A stretch of DNA of 64,000 bases from Gracilaria vermiculophylla. Lineage: Eukaryota > Rhodophyta > Florideophyceae > Gracilariales > Gracilariaceae. The DNA is taken from positions 1,705,238-1,769,237 of the forward strand of contig JAHNZQ020000049.1 of the NCBI GenBank assembly GCA_019155205.2. The letters are read 5' to 3'. The translations under genes were made by a program, and so were the position numbers. Every line of letters begins with the position of its first letter. Position 1 is the stretch's first letter. Of this stretch, positions 61,784 to 64,000 are shown one piece after another. The notes beneath the pieces were generated by a model, which ran no database searches, was not told the DNA's origin, and saw only the letters and a list, made by a program, of their open reading frames with translations.

Positions 61784-63622
61784 TTACTTTCTGCATATTT
61801 CCTTGATGCAGTTCTTCTTTCTACAGCCTTTCTGCTGGCATTGGGCCCATAGCGTCTTCTTCATACTCCCACACAGATGTTTCTTGGACACAAACCGTGT
61901 ACAAAGCTTCGGCATGTTGTTAACCAGGTCGGCAGATTTCTTCGGTGGCTGTAGAAGATTCGTGGGCAGAATATTGTTTCCAAGAACTGAAAGCCGGGAG
62001 CTAAAGAAGCAAGGATGAGAAACTTTCTTCTTTTTGTAGCATACGTATTCGACAGGGACCTTGTACTCACACATTCCAAGATCTTCCGTAACGTACGAAC
62101 ATGCCGTTTCAGTCTTCTTACATTTCCTCGGTTTCTTGCATTTGTCTGGAAGATTCCCTCGACAACGTCCCTTCGCGATTCGCCGTTCACATGTGCCAAC
62201 AATACAGCGATTGATGCATGACTTATTGGGGGGCAAAGGAACATTGCATGGAGCAGAAACAGTTTTAGACTCTGGTTTGTAGCATTTGCCATCAACAGGG
62301 TTAAACTTGATGTTCGACGTCCTTGCAGTCACAGAAAGGGATTCTGGTTCAGCGGGAACTTGGATCCTGTAAATTGCAACTTGATGGATAGAATATAAAG
62401 TTCTGCAACTCGACTGCAGCAATTCGAAACAATATCTTTTCAGCCCTGGTGTGACAGACATGTATCGCAACTGTCGACAGTCTTCGCACACTTGCACAGC
62501 GCATACAGTCGAATCAAACCAGTCAGAGAACAATTGACATTTGCGGTCGGCGTATCTGCATTCTTCTTCATCGAACAAGGAAGCAAGACAACGGGCGTTG
62601 CTGGCATACACATTACTATCCTCGAAAGGCCTAGGCGTTGCAGATGGAGTTGGAGAAACTGGGACGGATGGTGATGCTGCAGGGGAGGATTGGGCCGTTT
62701 CGGCGGTTGTTACGTTCCGTAGAAGTTCCGGAGGACATTCGACTTCGACATCACGGTTGTATGTTTTTGAACATTGTCTCAGTTTGTACCTTCCCACGCA
62801 GTCGTTGCACTTCTTTGACGGCCGATCACATGGCTGAAGAACAGTTTTGTATTTGCATGGAATTCGATCGTATGTTGCACAAATCTTTGGGACGCATTTC
62901 ACGCTCACTGTTCTTCTCTTGCAGACCTTCTTAGGATCAGGGAGTTTCATGTCACATGGCATGGTCTTGCTTTCCAGTTTCGTGCAAATGGCCGCTTCTT
63001 TTTCTTCGCCTTGGCACATCGCAACTCTTTGACCGGCACACGCATACTTCTCCTTTACTTGCGACATACACAAGCGCGGAGATGAGACGGTTACCTTACA
63101 TTTTGATTTCTGCTTCTGGCCGCAACTCTTGCCACAAGAACGCCGTTCAGTTTTGCATCCAGTCCACGGCTTGAACTTCAACGACTTTGACCTCGTCCGC
63201 GGGCGGGGGCGATGCCTGCGACGGTTGTTCTTATTTTTCTGGTTTTGAGCCCGTTTTTTCTTTGCTTGTCTGTTCTTTTTCTTGGAGTCATTCCTTTTAC
63301 CTTTGCCCTTTTTCTTTGAGTCATTCTTTTTACCTTTGCCCTTTTTCTTTCCTTTGGAGGCCTTCTTCTTTTTCTTTTTGTCATTGTGAATGCTCACTTC
63401 ATCAAGTCTTGTCAATGAAAACTGAGCCTTGGCCGCTGCACGCAGTAAATCGAGGTGCGTTGGGTCGTGGGGCTTTAGACGAGGAACTTCCGGCCAAACG
63501 GGAGAGACATGGTTCGCGTTTGGTTCCAAGACACCGAGGGCGACGGGGCGAGAAACTGTAACGACTACGGTGACAACATAAAAGCTAAAAAGAAGAAGAC
63601 AGGCTTCGATGCGAGGGATCAT
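61784..63622 (-). CDS. Secreted Lys-rich, Cys-rich protein, family unknown
   Basis: The 612-residue protein starts at ATG 63622 with a signal peptide (IEACLLLFSFYVVTVVVTVS, about residues 6-25). Residues about 80-150 are a Lys/Gly/Asn run with an internal repeat of the type GKGKKNDSKKK, then Arg-rich. From about residue 155 to the end the protein is a Cys-rich array with repeated C-x(2-3)-C pairs, as in KKCNDCVG, and Lys/Arg-rich linkers. A Ser/Pro/Ala segment (about 305-335) splits it. Basic, disulfide-rich architecture fits an extracellular matrix protein that could bind anionic sulfated polysaccharides; this is inference. I know no characterised homologue. A TATA box lies 98 bp upstream. 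Confidence 0.8.
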   Translation of the reverse strand: MIPRIEACLLLFSFYVVTVVVTVSRPVALGVLEPNANHVSPVWPEVPRLKPHDPTHLDLLRAAAKAQFSLTRLDEVSIHNDKKKKKKASKGKKKGKGKKNDSKKKGKGKRNDSKKKNRQAKKKRAQNQKNKNNRRRHRPRPRTRSKSLKFKPWTGCKTERRSCGKSCGQKQKSKCKVTVSSPRLCMSQVKEKYACAGQRVAMCQGEEKEAAICTKLESKTMPCDMKLPDPKKVCKRRTVSVKCVPKICATYDRIPCKYKTVLQPCDRPSKKCNDCVGRYKLRQCSKTYNRDVEVECPPELLRNVTTAETAQSSPAASPSVPVSPTPSATPRPFEDSNVYASNARCLASLFDEEECRYADRKCQLFSDWFDSTVCAVQVCEDCRQLRYMSVTPGLKRYCFELLQSSCRTLYSIHQVAIYRIQVPAEPESLSVTARTSNIKFNPVDGKCYKPESKTVSAPCNVPLPPNKSCINRCIVGTCERRIAKGRCRGNLPDKCKKPRKCKKTETACSYVTEDLGMCEYKVPVEYVCYKKKKVSHPCFFSSRLSVLGNNILPTNLLQPPKKSADLVNNMPKLCTRFVSKKHLCGSMKKTLWAQCQQKGCRKKNCIKEICRK

Positions 63623-64000
63623 CGAGGCTTGGTTGGTGCGTTACGGCAGTACAAGCAACTTGAAAGGCGGGGACGCAGCTGAGAATACGCAGCATCTCGG
63701 GACGACATGTTACCGCGGCTTTATATAGTACAGAGCCATTGATGGGATGAGGAAGTGGGGCCGAGCTGATTGTGACTCGCCGTAAGCGTTCGTGAGTCGT
63801 GGACTTGAGTCAAAGCGCCCGCTCGCGACCGTTGGTGATAAGATAGCATAATATAAATCATTATTGTGGTAGAAACGTGTTTGCGAGCACGATTTTAATG
63901 GACAGTTTGCGCGATGGAGGATGGGCGCCATCGCTGAGAAAAGCATTGTGCACACATGCTCACGGCGCTTAGCAGTTTCGGCGAAGCAGGAAAGCTATGG
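63623..64000. promoter_or_regulatory. Promoter region of the Cys/Lys-rich gene
   Basis: Upstream sequence with the TATA box at 63720-63727. An overlapping minus-strand ORF (63710-63955) is considered a shadow. Confidence 0.45.
63720..63727 (-). promoter_or_regulatory. TATA box (TATATAAA)
   Basis: Clear TATA consensus on the minus strand, about 98 bp upstream of the ATG of the Cys/Lys-rich gene. Confidence 0.7.

Overview
The window looks like nuclear DNA of a red alga, probably a multicellular florideophyte such as Chondrus or a relative. The best single marker is the NADPH oxidase at 44585-47767. It has extra transmembrane segments inserted inside its NADPH-binding half, an architecture known from red algal respiratory burst oxidases. 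Other support is the mostly intronless genes, the few very short GT-AG introns (about 60-150 nt), a plastid-type FAD4/Kua desaturase, a carbohydrate sulfotransferase of the kind expected with sulfated galactans, and COP9 signalosome and peroxisome genes. Genus and species are inference. All start codons were re-chosen as ATG, and introns were placed by eye from splice sites, reading phase and family homology.

Layout. 1-16 kb is moderate in GC and gene-dense: a catalytically dead low-molecular-weight phosphatase homologue, a DUF1992 mitochondrial protein, a Deg-like protease, an FkbM methyltransferase, a tiny membrane protein, and two PH-domain CaMK-like kinases flanking COP9 subunit 2. 16.9-20.5 kb is one large gene fusing a multi-pass membrane region to a class 3 lipase. 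20.5-29 kb is an extremely GC-rich, compact island: 2OG-Fe(II) oxygenase, C2H2 zinc finger, NatD/NAA40 acetyltransferase, a coiled-coil membrane protein, PEX2, a small membrane protein and the FAD4-like desaturase. 29.5-32.1 kb has a TMEM223-like protein and a BRCT/family X DNA polymerase. 32.1-42.6 kb is gene-poor, with an assembly gap, a 31-G run, a G/T-skewed stretch and microsatellites. 42.6-49.8 kb carries a zinc-motif protein, the NADPH oxidase and an MDR-type oxidoreductase. 49.8-54.4 kb is mostly AT-rich with only ambiguous exon-like fragments. 54.4-64 kb has a thioredoxin-like ferredoxin/TPR protein, a secreted subtilase, a sulfotransferase, an interrupted PH-like ORF and a secreted Lys/Cys-rich protein.

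The genes are mainly independent housekeeping and signalling loci, with no operon-like logic. Neighbours are often divergent over GC-rich intervals or convergent with stop codons only 4-15 bp apart, so 3' UTRs of opposite genes must overlap. The right end (54-64 kb) is enriched for secretory or cell-wall proteins. No rRNA, convincing tRNA, CRISPR or intact mobile element was found. The less ordinary items are the dead phosphatase, the HRD/HCD kinase pair, the membrane-lipase fusion, the PEX2 RING with a Cys in place of its His, and the single-stop PH-like ORF.
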